From NCBI RefSeq assembly GCF_014642275.1, contig NZ_BMIM01000018.1, positions 1-34,943 of the forward strand: a DNA stretch of 34,943 bases. The letters are read 5' to 3'. Below are positions 17,867-25,643 of this stretch, piece by piece. How positions within the stretch are numbered: the stretch's first letter is position 1; each line of letters begins with the position of its first letter. Below the pieces are notes generated by a model. The model did no database searches, was not told the origin of the DNA, and saw only the letters and a program-made list of their open reading frames with translations. The stretch is from Flavobacterium lutivivi (GTDB lineage Bacteria > Bacteroidota > Bacteroidia > Flavobacteriales > Flavobacteriaceae). Made by a program: the position numbers and the translations under genes.

Positions 17867-18528
17867 CAACTTAGTTTTTTAATGGTAAACAATTCGTTGT
17901 GTGTTTCTACTTTTGGGTACATTCTTAATGAATAATTTTTGTCAAATTTGGTTTTGTAAAGTTGATTTCTAATTTCATCATTTTTTGTTATCACCATGGT
18001 ATTGAATAGAATAAAACCATTTATATTGAGTAAAAAATTAATTCTATTTATAAAAAAATCTTCAAAGAGAAAATTAGGCATTGTAGTATCTTGAAACACA
18101 TCGATGATTATCAAATCATATTTTTCTTTCGTCTTTAGAACAAATTCAAAAGCATCATCTACAACTATTTTGCAATTAGGAATTTTGTTCAGCCCAAAAT
18201 AATTGTTAGCAATTTCAACAACCTTAGAATCTATTTCAACACCAGTTATCTTTCCTGAAAACTTGACTTCATCTACCAATGTTTTTATTACACTTCCACC
18301 AGCAACACCAAGAACTAATATGTTTTCAAAATTTTTTATTCTTTCAAAACCAATGTATTTCAAGCCTTTTCTCAAAATTCGTTGAAGACTTCCGTACGAA
18401 TAATTTGTGTTTTTGCTATCCAATACCAATTCGCCGTTATTCCATGTAACTTCTAGCGATTTGCTAATTTCCGAATTGAATTTTTTTATTGAAATAGGAA
18501 TAAAATAGCTTAAAAACTTTTGGACCAT
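17866..18528 (-). CDS. Spermidine-synthase-like methyltransferase-fold protein
   Basis: A 220-residue protein with the Rossmann fold shared by spermidine synthases and methyltransferases. The nucleoside-binding strands read NILVLGVAGGSVIKTL, ITGVEIDSKVVEIA, and KIVVDDAFEFVL, followed by YDLIIIDVFQDTTMP. True aminopropyltransferases have GGGDG in the first motif and a DxxDP-type acceptor motif in the last; here these are GVAGGS and DVFQD. So it may use decarboxylated or normal S-adenosylmethionine on an unknown acceptor. It forms a two-gene operon with the coupled potassium channel and has its own -7 promoter element 18 bases upstream. Confidence 0.75.
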   Translation of the reverse strand: MVQKFLSYFIPISIKKFNSEISKSLEVTWNNGELVLDSKNTNYSYGSLQRILRKGLKYIGFERIKNFENILVLGVAGGSVIKTLVDEVKFSGKITGVEIDSKVVEIANNYFGLNKIPNCKIVVDDAFEFVLKTKEKYDLIIIDVFQDTTMPNFLFEDFFINRINFLLNINGFILFNTMVITKNDEIRNQLYKTKFDKNYSLRMYPKVETHNELFTIKKLS

Positions 18529-18545
18529 CGAGTAAATATTTTCAT

Positions 18546-18553
18546 CAAAAATA
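18546..18553 (-). promoter_or_regulatory. -7 promoter element of the SpeE-like/channel operon
   Basis: The minus strand reads TATTTTTG, matching TAnnTTTG, 17 bases before the start codon. On the plus strand a weaker TAAATTTA (18558-18565) precedes the acyltransferase, so the 52-bp divergent gap would hold two nearly abutting promoters. Confidence 0.45.
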
Positions 18554-18580
18554 ATCTTAAATTTACGAAAAATATAGCGA

Positions 18581-19141
18581 ATGAAAAAAAAGCTTTATCA
18601 ATATATTTTCTGCCGATTGATGGGATGGAAATTTGAAGGAAGTTTTGACCCAAATATAAAGAAATCAGTTATCATGGTGATGCCTCATACGTGTAATTTC
18701 GATTTTTTCATTGGTTTGTTTTGCAGAGGAATTATTGATTTAGAAATGAACTTTGTGGCTAAGAAAGAACTTTTTGTATTTCCGTTTGGTTATTATTTCA
18801 AATCCATTGGAGGAGAACCATTAGACAGAAGTGGTAATAAAAATAAAGTAGATGCTATCGTTGAAATTTTTAATAAAAAAGAAGTATTTCGTTTAGCAAT
18901 TGCTCCAGAAGGAACACGAAGTAAAGTAAACGAATTGAAAACAGGGTTCTATTATATTGCTCATAAAGCTAATGTGCCAATCATTCCAGTGGCTTTTGAT
19001 TATGGAACAAAAACAATAAAAATAAGTTTACCAATAATTGTTTCTGGTGATTATGAATCTGATAAAGAGTTGATTTTAAAACATTTTATCGGTTCAAAAG
19101 GAAGATTTCCAGAACGTCAATATACATACAATGGATTATAA
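18581..19141 (+). CDS. PlsC-like 1-acyl-glycerol-phosphate acyltransferase family protein
   Basis: A 186-residue acyltransferase. The catalytic HX4D motif is HTCNFD (His36, Asp41), followed by GGEPLDRSG and the phosphate-binding APEGTRSK block, then GFYYIAHKANVPIIPVAF. It lacks the N-terminal membrane helix of standard PlsC, as in a short Bacteroidota subgroup of lysophospholipid acyltransferases. It probably transfers a fatty acid to a lysophospholipid or related lipid at the inner membrane. Its end overlaps the next gene by 11 bases, so both are coupled. Confidence 0.85.
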   Translation: MKKKLYQYIFCRLMGWKFEGSFDPNIKKSVIMVMPHTCNFDFFIGLFCRGIIDLEMNFVAKKELFVFPFGYYFKSIGGEPLDRSGNKNKVDAIVEIFNKKEVFRLAIAPEGTRSKVNELKTGFYYIAHKANVPIIPVAFDYGTKTIKISLPIIVSGDYESDKELILKHFIGSKGRFPERQYTYNGL

Positions 19142-20276
19142 AAGTTTACACGAATTATTCAAGGAGGAAACATTAAAAGATAAATACATTACATTATCTC
19201 ATCTAGAAACCTTAATTACTAATAATAAATGTTTTGTTGCAGGACATTCAGTCGAAAATAAAATTCTTTATAAAATTGAAATTGGAGAAGGTAAAACAAA
19301 AGTTTTTATGTGGTCGCAAATGCATGGAAACGAAAGCACTACAACCAAAGCATTGTTTGATTTTATCAATTTTTTTAACTCTGATGAAACTTTAGCAAAA
19401 GAGTTTAGAGAGTTCTTTACATTTTGTATTCTTCCCATGGTAAACCCTGATGGAGCTGAAAAATACACTCGCGAAAACGCCAATGGCATAGACTTGAATA
19501 GAGATTCGCAAGAACTGTCGCAACCAGAAAGTAAAGTTCTTAGAAAAGTTTTTGATGATTTTAAACCTGATTACTGTTACAACCTTCATGATCAGCGTAC
19601 TATTTTTGGTGCTGGAAATAGCGGAAATCCAGCAACGGTATCTTTTTTGGCACCAGCTTATAATGACAATCGTGATTATAATACATCGCGATTAAAAGCT
19701 GTTGAAATTATTGTAGCCATGAACGATGTACTTCAGTTGTATATCCCAAATCAAGTAGGCAGATTTGACGATACCTTTAATATAAATTGTATTGGCGATA
19801 CTTTTCAAAACCTTGGAGTTCCTACAATACTATTCGAAGCAGGTTTTTATCCCGGAGATTATGTAAGAGAAATAACTAGGAAATATATTTTCATTTCGTT
19901 GATTTCGGGATTGAAGCATATTTACGAAAACGATATAGTTAGCAATAAAATCGAAGATTATTTGAATATTCCTCAAAATAAAGCCAATTTTTTTGATATT
20001 GTTTATAAAAATGTTAAAATAAATTATGATAATTTAGAAAAAAACATCAATTTTGCAGCACAGTACATTGAAAAACCAAACGATGGAAAAATCAATTTTG
20101 AAGCTAGAATAGCTCAAGTTGATAATTTGGATAATTATTTTGCTCATCATAGCATTGATGCTCAAGGTAGAACATTCAAAAGTATTCAAGGTTCAATTCC
20201 GAATATTGGCGATAAAGCTGATTTTTATTTAGGAAATGACATTGAAATTGTTAATGGTTTGGTAAAAACGCAATAA
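19131..20276 (+). CDS. M14-type zinc carboxypeptidase
   Basis: A 381-residue protein of the M14 carboxypeptidase / succinylglutamate desuccinylase fold. Zinc ligands are His65 and Glu68 in MHGNEST and His153 in NLHDQR; NGIDLNRD supplies the substrate arginine region, and Glu236 in ILFEAGF is the likely catalytic glutamate. No signal peptide is visible, so the enzyme should be cytoplasmic and may act on peptidoglycan peptides or small amides rather than food protein. It overlaps the upstream acyltransferase gene by 11 bases and precedes an Lrp-type regulator by 73 bases. Confidence 0.85.
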   Translation: MDYKSLHELFKEETLKDKYITLSHLETLITNNKCFVAGHSVENKILYKIEIGEGKTKVFMWSQMHGNESTTTKALFDFINFFNSDETLAKEFREFFTFCILPMVNPDGAEKYTRENANGIDLNRDSQELSQPESKVLRKVFDDFKPDYCYNLHDQRTIFGAGNSGNPATVSFLAPAYNDNRDYNTSRLKAVEIIVAMNDVLQLYIPNQVGRFDDTFNINCIGDTFQNLGVPTILFEAGFYPGDYVREITRKYIFISLISGLKHIYENDIVSNKIEDYLNIPQNKANFFDIVYKNVKINYDNLEKNINFAAQYIEKPNDGKINFEARIAQVDNLDNYFAHHSIDAQGRTFKSIQGSIPNIGDKADFYLGNDIEIVNGLVKTQ

Positions 20277-20301
20277 AATTAGTTTTTTGTTAAAATAAAT
20301 G

Positions 20302-20309
20302 TACTTTTG
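20302..20309 (+). promoter_or_regulatory. -7 promoter element of the Lrp/AsnC gene
   Basis: TACTTTTG matches TAnnTTTG, 41 bases before the ATG at 20350. A TTTTTTG lies 12 bases upstream, which is closer than the usual -33 spacing. Confidence 0.45.
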
Positions 20310-20349
20310 CTTGAGTTATAAACAATAATTAAAATTAAAATTTCTGGTT

Positions 20350-20832
20350 ATGAGTAAGTTCAAATTAGATGAAGTAGATCATCAAATACTTGATATGCTA
20401 ATCGATAACACCCGAATTCCGTTTACAGATATTGCAAAAAAACTTTTAATTTCTGCTGGAACTGTTCATGTTAGAGTTAAAAAAATGGAAGAAACAGGAA
20501 TAATCATGGGTTCTTCGTTAAGTTTGGATTATGAAAAATTAGGTTACTCGTTTATTGCATACGTTGGAGTATTTTTGAATAATACTTCTCAAACCAAGTT
20601 TGTTTTAGAAAGAATAAACGAAATTCCATATGTTACCGTTGCTCATGTTACAACAGGAAAGTTTAATATCTTTTGTAAGATTAGAGCAAAAGACACCAAA
20701 CATGCTAAAGATGTTATTTTCATGATTGATGACATCGAAGGAGTTTACAGAACAGAAACAATGATTTCACTAGAAGAGAGCATTAATGATAAAAAACGAT
20801 TAATGCACAGAATTTTCCAAGAAATAGATTAG
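20350..20832 (+). CDS. Lrp/AsnC family transcriptional regulator
   Basis: A 160-residue regulator. Residues 1-60 form the winged helix-turn-helix (LDEVDHQILDMLIDNTRIPFTDIA, then SAGTVHVRVKKMEETGII), and residues about 68-145 the RAM ligand-binding and oligomerisation domain (FIAYVGVFL, PYVTVAHVTTGKFNIFCKI). Such proteins form octamers that sense amino acids and control nitrogen and amino-acid genes. It lies between a carboxypeptidase and ppc and has its own promoter and terminator. Its targets cannot be told from the sequence. Confidence 0.92.
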   Translation: MSKFKLDEVDHQILDMLIDNTRIPFTDIAKKLLISAGTVHVRVKKMEETGIIMGSSLSLDYEKLGYSFIAYVGVFLNNTSQTKFVLERINEIPYVTVAHVTTGKFNIFCKIRAKDTKHAKDVIFMIDDIEGVYRTETMISLEESINDKKRLMHRIFQEID

Positions 20833-20852
20833 TCAAAAAAATAAAATTTAAA

Positions 20853-20875
20853 AACCTCAAGTTATGCTTGAGGTT
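20853..20875 (+). terminator. Terminator of the Lrp/AsnC gene
   Basis: AACCTCAAG (20853-20861) pairs with CTTGAGGTT (20867-20875) over loop TTATG and is followed by a T run to 20880. The stem is nearly identical to the proline dehydrogenase terminator at 29678-29700. Confidence 0.9.
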
Positions 20876-20905
20876 TTTTTATTAATTTAAACCAAAATTT
20901 CAGCC

Positions 20906-23464
20906 ATGTACACTTTGCCTAAAATTGAACGTTTCAACCAGAATGTATTGCACAAATACAACATTTATAATAGTGTTTTTATAACGTTGCCATTTGATGC
21001 TATTGATAATACTGGTGTTCTTCTTCCGTTGTTTTCTGAAGTTTGCGAAAATGGTTTTAAAAATAATTGGTCACCAAAACAAATTGTTGATTTTTTTGCA
21101 AATAAATATCTAGATGAAGTAGATGAAAAGTCTAAGTTAGACCTAATGTTTCGCTTTATTCAATATGTTGAAAGACAAATTGTATTATTTGATGCAATAG
21201 AAGATGCCGCTTTTGCAGTTGTTAACAATATGGAAGGAAGTGGTTCACTTAGAGACATAAAAGAAAAAGCTGATACAAAAGGAAATACATCTGAATTAAA
21301 AGATTTTTTAGAGGAATTTGGAGTAAGAACCGTTTTAACAGCTCATCCTACACAGTTTTACCCTGGTTCAGTATTGGGAATAATAACCGATTTGACAGAA
21401 GCAATCAGAGTAAATGACTTGTTGAAAATCAAAGAATTATTAGCGCAATTGGGTAAAACCAAATTCATTAAAAAAGAAAAACCAACTCCATTTGATGAAG
21501 CAGTTAGTCTTATTTGGTATTTAGAAAATGTATTTTATCAAACGATTGGCGATATGATACAATACATCCAAAAGAATATTTTTAAAAACCAAGATATAGA
21601 AAACCCTATCATAAGTTTAGGTTTTTGGCCTGGAGGAGATAGAGATGGAAATCCATTTGTAACATCAGAAATAACACTCAAAGTAGCAGAAAGATTAAGA
21701 ACATCAATATTAAAATGCTACTATTTTGATATACGAAAGTTAAAACGAAAACTAACTTTTAGCGGCGTAGATGTTATTCTTGCTGAACTTGAGAATAAAT
21801 TATATCGTTCAGTTTTTTATTCGCAAGGAGAGATTTTTATAGGCAAAGACGAATTGATGGAACAATTGAAAAAGATACGTCAAATAATTCAAGATCATCA
21901 TCAATCCTTGTATCTAGATTATATAAACGAGTTAATTCAAAAAATCAATCATTTTGGATTTCATTTTGCCTCGTTAGATATTCGACAAAACAGCAAAATA
22001 CACAATCAAGTTTTTGATAAAATAATAAATTCTGGGATAACGTCAATTTATAAAAATTATTGGACGCTAAACGAAAATGATAAATTGAAAGCATTATCAG
22101 AGATTAGAGGTTATGTTAGTTCAAAAGATTTTGATGATGAAATAACCATCTCAACTCTCGAGTCTATTCAAGCAATGAAATCAATACAACAAAAAAATGG
22201 GGAAGCAGGTTGTAATCGATATATCATTAGCAACAACGAAAGTGCGCTCAACGTTATGGAAACTTTATCAATGTTTAGGCTAATTGGTTGGGAAAATCCT
22301 ACGGTTGATATTGTTCCGCTATTTGAGTCGGTAAATGATTTGCAAAATGCACATTTAATTCTCGATCAATTATATACAAATGATTACTACAGAAACCATT
22401 TAAAATCACGAGGCGATAAACAAATAGTAATGCTCGGATTTTCTGATGGGACCAAAGATGGTGGATATTTAATGGCAAATTGGAGTATTTATAAAGCCAA
22501 AGAGATGATTTCTGAGATTTCAAAGAATAGAGGAATTAAAGTTGTTTTTTTTGATGGACGTGGTGGACCACCAGCTCGTGGAGGTGGAAAAACACACAAG
22601 TTTTATGCCTCTTTGGGACAAGCAATTGAAAATCATGAAATTCAACTCACTATTCAAGGGCAAACCATCAGTTCGAACTTTGGCACTACAGATTCTTGTC
22701 AATTTAATTTAGAAAACTTGCTGAGCGCAGGTGTTACAAATAAATTTTATAGCGATGCAAAAAATAATTTGTCAAATTCTGATAAAGAAATAATTGAGCA
22801 TTTGGCTAAATTAGGATTTGAAAAATATAACGATTTTAAAAATCATCCAAAATTTATTCCCTATCTTGAAAAGATGAGTACGTTACCATTTTATGCAAAA
22901 ACAAATATAGGTAGTCGTCCTGCAAAAAGAAATTCAGATGAAAAACTCAATTTTTCAGATTTGAGAGCGATTCCTTTTGTGGGTTCTTGGAGCCAAATGA
23001 AGCAAAATGTTCCTGGTTTTTTTGGAGTTGGAACTGCTTTGAAATATTATGAAGAAAACGATAAATGGAATGATGTAAAACAACTTTATAATAATTCTCT
23101 GTTTTTTAGAACGTTATTGGAGAACAGTATGATGTCATTGGCAAAATCTTTTTTCCCGCTAACATCCTATATGAGACACGATGAAGAATTTGGCGATTTT
23201 TGGCAAATTATATACGATGAGTTTTTAGAAACCAAACGTTTATTGCTGAAAATAGCTGGTCACAAAGAACTGATGGAAAATTATCCAGATGGAATCGCTT
23301 CTATTCAAATGAGGGAAAACATTGTAAAACCGCTATTGACTATTCAGCAATATGCCTTGTCACAACTCAGAAAAAAACCAGAAAGTGAGTTTTCACCAGT
23401 TTATGAAAAATTAGTAATTCGATCATTGTTTGGAAATACCAATGCAAGTAGAAATTCAGCTTAA
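20906..23464 (+). CDS. ppc: Phosphoenolpyruvate carboxylase, divergent Bacteroidota-like form
   Basis: An 852-residue enzyme that carboxylates PEP to oxaloacetate, refilling the citric acid cycle. The catalytic TVLTAHPTQ (His147) and the WPGGDRDGNP block (241-250) are intact. MLGFSDGTKDGG corresponds to the lysine-bearing YSDSAKDAG of E. coli. The glycine-rich loop reads FDGRGGPPARGGGK (549-562): Arg552 and Arg558 match E. coli Arg581 and Arg587, but Asp550 replaces the usual histidine (His579). The C-terminus ends RNSA instead of RNTG, retaining the conserved Asn. It is slightly shorter than typical bacterial PEPC. It is followed after three bases by the DinB-like gene. Confidence 0.93.
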   Translation: MYTLPKIERFNQNVLHKYNIYNSVFITLPFDAIDNTGVLLPLFSEVCENGFKNNWSPKQIVDFFANKYLDEVDEKSKLDLMFRFIQYVERQIVLFDAIEDAAFAVVNNMEGSGSLRDIKEKADTKGNTSELKDFLEEFGVRTVLTAHPTQFYPGSVLGIITDLTEAIRVNDLLKIKELLAQLGKTKFIKKEKPTPFDEAVSLIWYLENVFYQTIGDMIQYIQKNIFKNQDIENPIISLGFWPGGDRDGNPFVTSEITLKVAERLRTSILKCYYFDIRKLKRKLTFSGVDVILAELENKLYRSVFYSQGEIFIGKDELMEQLKKIRQIIQDHHQSLYLDYINELIQKINHFGFHFASLDIRQNSKIHNQVFDKIINSGITSIYKNYWTLNENDKLKALSEIRGYVSSKDFDDEITISTLESIQAMKSIQQKNGEAGCNRYIISNNESALNVMETLSMFRLIGWENPTVDIVPLFESVNDLQNAHLILDQLYTNDYYRNHLKSRGDKQIVMLGFSDGTKDGGYLMANWSIYKAKEMISEISKNRGIKVVFFDGRGGPPARGGGKTHKFYASLGQAIENHEIQLTIQGQTISSNFGTTDSCQFNLENLLSAGVTNKFYSDAKNNLSNSDKEIIEHLAKLGFEKYNDFKNHPKFIPYLEKMSTLPFYAKTNIGSRPAKRNSDEKLNFSDLRAIPFVGSWSQMKQNVPGFFGVGTALKYYEENDKWNDVKQLYNNSLFFRTLLENSMMSLAKSFFPLTSYMRHDEEFGDFWQIIYDEFLETKRLLLKIAGHKELMENYPDGIASIQMRENIVKPLLTIQQYALSQLRKKPESEFSPVYEKLVIRSLFGNTNASRNSA

Positions 23465-23467
23465 AAT

Positions 23468-23986
23468 ATGAATATAAAAGACTTAAAAAGTAATGAATAT
23501 GCTTCCTTTTATGGTGGCTATATCAATCAGGTTTCAGATGAATATACATTAATAGAAGAACTCGAAATTTCGGTGCATCGATTAGTCAAATTCGTCAGAG
23601 AAATCCCTATGGATAAATTTGATTATCGTTATGCCGAAGGCAAATGGACAATAAAAGATATTCTGCAACATCTAATTGATGCTGAACGTGTTTTTGCTTA
23701 CAGAGCTTTGCGTTTTGCACGAAATGATAAAACCGAATTACCTGGCTTTGAAGAAGATGATTATGTTCTAGAAGCCAACGCCAACAAAAGAAGTATTCAA
23801 GATTTATTGACAGAGCTATTAATAGTTAGACAATCTACTTTAGCACTTTTCAAGAGCTTTAATAATGAGCAATTGCTCCACATTGGTATTGCTTCAAATA
23901 ACCCAATGTCAGTAAGAGCTTTAGGTTTTGTTATTATTGGTCATCAAAATCATCATCAAAAAGTATTTGAAGAAAGATATTTGTAA
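23468..23986 (+). CDS. DinB-like four-helix metalloprotein
   Basis: A 172-residue protein of the DinB/DUF664 fold, with metal-binding histidines at His68 (DILQHLIDAE) and in GHQNHHQK (His159 and His163). DAERVFAYRALRFARND is a typical second-helix motif. Relatives include thiol-dependent transferases (bacillithiol, mycothiol) and uncharacterised proteins. It starts three bases after ppc and is surely co-transcribed. Bacteroidota often carry several such genes; the substrate is unknown. Confidence 0.85.
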   Translation: MNIKDLKSNEYASFYGGYINQVSDEYTLIEELEISVHRLVKFVREIPMDKFDYRYAEGKWTIKDILQHLIDAERVFAYRALRFARNDKTELPGFEEDDYVLEANANKRSIQDLLTELLIVRQSTLALFKSFNNEQLLHIGIASNNPMSVRALGFVIIGHQNHHQKVFEERYL

Positions 23987-23991
23987 GTAAA

Positions 23992-24097
23992 AAGTACGAA
24001 ATACGAAGTGAGAAGTATGAGTTATTAAGCTTTTAATTCATGATATGAAAAAAATCCAAATTTAGATTTCTAAATTTGGATTTTTCATTTCGTACTT
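23992..24097. repeat. Inverted repeat flanking a hairpin (AAGTACGAAAT arms)
   Basis: AAGTACGAAAT (23992-24002) and its perfect reverse complement ATTTCGTACTT (24087-24097) enclose a 16-bp hairpin. Related copies of TACGAAG follow on both sides (24002-24008; 24094-24101 on the other strand), making the block look like a small palindromic intergenic element placed between dinB and the convergent acidic gene. No open frame lies in it. Confidence 0.5.
24050..24085. terminator. Bidirectional terminator between the dinB-like gene and the acidic gene
   Basis: AAAAATCCAAATTTAG (24050-24065) pairs with CTAAATTTGGATTTTT (24070-24085) over a 4-base loop. A and T runs on the two sides allow termination in both directions, as suits two converging operons. 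Confidence 0.85.
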
Positions 24098-24122
24098 CGT
24101 ATGTCAAACTTTGTACCTCGGT

Positions 24123-24542
24123 TTATTCTTCATCGTCGTCTTCGTCAAAGTTGTCTGATGTAGAGTAATCATCATCGTCGTCATCGTCATCGTCTTCATC
24201 TGAACCACCTTTGTCTTTTAACGGGTCAATTTCTTCATCATCATCGTCAGATGGAATATCGTCATCATCTAAATCTAAACCTTTGATTGGTTCGATTGGT
24301 TCTACAACTGAATCTAAATCATCATCTTCATCAAATTTTTCCATTCTACTAGCTAGTTTCTTACTTACTTTAACTAGATAAATGGTGTCTTCAGTTCTAA
24401 CTTCAACTGCTTCTATCAACTCGTTTTGAGCATTTTTAAAACGAATAACATCAGAGTCATCATATCCATCTGGAAACTTTTCTACAAGTAGGTTTAGAAT
24501 GTCTCCTGTTAGTTTAGCATAATCAACGATAATTCTTTTCAT
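24123..24542 (-). CDS. Small protein with poly-Asp/Glu C-terminal tail
   Basis: A 139-residue protein of unknown function. Residues 1-68 form a plausible alpha/beta domain (MKRIIVDYAKLTGDILNLLVEKFP, then VIRFKNAQNELIEAVEVRTEDTIYLVKV). Of the last 70 residues about 40 are Asp or Glu, including a run of nine Asp. The coding DNA there is a near-microsatellite of GAT/GAC codons. There is no signal peptide. It starts nine bases after the deoxyhypusine-synthase-like gene and ends at a bidirectional terminator, so it belongs to the polyamine operon. The acidic tail could mimic nucleic acid or bind basic proteins, metals or polyamines; this is inference. The first domain is not one I recognise. Confidence 0.75.
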   Translation of the reverse strand: MKRIIVDYAKLTGDILNLLVEKFPDGYDDSDVIRFKNAQNELIEAVEVRTEDTIYLVKVSKKLASRMEKFDEDDDLDSVVEPIEPIKGLDLDDDDIPSDDDDEEIDPLKDKGGSDEDDDDDDDDDYSTSDNFDEDDDEE

Positions 24543-24551
24543 AAATAATTA

Positions 24552-25526
24552 TTATAAATCTAAGAGATAAGCAAATATTAGTGGGGCAACTATTGTTGCA
24601 TCTGATTCAACTATAAATTTTGGGGTTGTAATGTCTAATTTACCCCAAGTGATTTTCTCATTTGGAACTGCTCCTGAATAAGAACCGTAGCTTGTTGTGG
24701 AGTCTGAAATTTGACAAAAATAACTCCAAAATGGTACATCATGCATTTCCATATCTTGATAAAGCATTGGAACAACACATATTGGAAAATCACCTGCAAT
24801 TCCTCCACCAATTTGGAAAAATCCAACTCCTTTTCCAGAACAGTTATTTTTGTACCAATCTGCTAACCACATCATATATTCAATACCACTTTTCATGGTA
24901 GTAGCTTTGAATTCACCTTTGATGCAATAGGAAGCAAAAATATTACCCATCGTGCTATCTTCCCAACCAGGAACTATGATAGGTAGGTTTTTTTCGGCAG
25001 CAGCAACCATCCAAGAGTTTTTAGGATCTATTTCGTAGTATTGTTTTAAAACGCCTGAATTTATCATTTGATACATAAATTCATGTGGAAAATATCTTTC
25101 TCCTTTTGAGTCTGCATTATTCCAAATGTCATACAAATGCGATTGTAATCTGCGGAAAGCTTCTTCTTCAGGAATACAAGTGTCAGTAACTCTGTTATAA
25201 TGATTTTCTAGCAAATCCCATTCTTCTTGAGGCGATAAGTCTCTGTAATTTGGAACTCTTTTATAAGAGTTGTGAGCAACAAGATTCATGATGTCTTCTT
25301 CAAGATTTGCTCCTGTACAAGAGATGATGTGTACTTTATCCTGTCTAATCATTTCTGCTAACGATTTTCCAAGTTCTGCTGTACTCATTGCACCAGCGAG
25401 AGTTATAATCATTTTTCCGTTATCGAGTAGATGTTCTTCATAACCCTTTGCAGCATCAACTAGTGCAGCAGCATTAAAGTGAAGAAAATTATTTTCAATA
25501 AACTGACTTATAGGTCCTTTACTCAT
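24552..25526 (-). CDS. Deoxyhypusine-synthase-like protein (probable polyamine aminobutyltransferase)
   Basis: A 324-residue homolog of deoxyhypusine synthase, an NAD-dependent enzyme that moves the aminobutyl group of spermidine through a lysine imine. The catalytic lysine is conserved in ITWGKLD (Lys296, aligning with human Lys329 in SWGK). ITLAGAMSTAELG, SCTGANLEED, GVGFFQIGGGIAGDFPI and VESDATIVAPLI are family blocks. Bacteria lack eIF5A, so another amine acceptor is needed; homospermidine formation from putrescine is the best-known alternative in DHS-derived enzymes. It follows speA on the same strand after 117 bases, linking it to polyamine metabolism. A possible promoter and hairpin lie in that gap. 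Confidence 0.85.
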   Translation of the reverse strand: MSKGPISQFIENNFLHFNAAALVDAAKGYEEHLLDNGKMIITLAGAMSTAELGKSLAEMIRQDKVHIISCTGANLEEDIMNLVAHNSYKRVPNYRDLSPQEEWDLLENHYNRVTDTCIPEEEAFRRLQSHLYDIWNNADSKGERYFPHEFMYQMINSGVLKQYYEIDPKNSWMVAAAEKNLPIIVPGWEDSTMGNIFASYCIKGEFKATTMKSGIEYMMWLADWYKNNCSGKGVGFFQIGGGIAGDFPICVVPMLYQDMEMHDVPFWSYFCQISDSTTSYGSYSGAVPNEKITWGKLDITTPKFIVESDATIVAPLIFAYLLDL

Positions 25527-25544
25527 TTTTCTATTTGCTTTGCT

Positions 25545-25587
25545 TTTGAGGTCAAAGAAAATCTTTTTTTCTAAAACCTCAAATTTA
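25545..25587 (-). promoter_or_regulatory. -7 element and leader hairpin upstream of the DHS-like gene
   Basis: The minus strand has TAAATTTG (25587-25580), a match to TAnnTTTG. Overlapping and following it is a hairpin: TTTGAGGT (minus) pairs with ACCTCAAA, at plus positions 25576-25583 and 25545-25552, with an inner AGAAAA/TTTTCT stem. The start codon is 18 bases beyond. The hairpin has no T run in the direction of transcription, so it is not a classic terminator; a leader structure or operator is possible. Confidence 0.4.
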
Positions 25588-25643
25588 TTTTAATTATTTT
25601 TTATTAATTCTTTAATTTTTTTAATGTACTAATTAACAAAGGT

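Noticed and set aside
17866-18528. Annotation as spermidine synthase
   Set aside because: The GGGDG and acceptor aspartate motifs of aminopropyltransferases are absent; only the general fold is supported.
24552-25526. Annotation as true deoxyhypusine synthase
   Set aside because: Bacteria have no eIF5A to modify; the catalytic lysine is present but the acceptor must be different, so only the family name is used.
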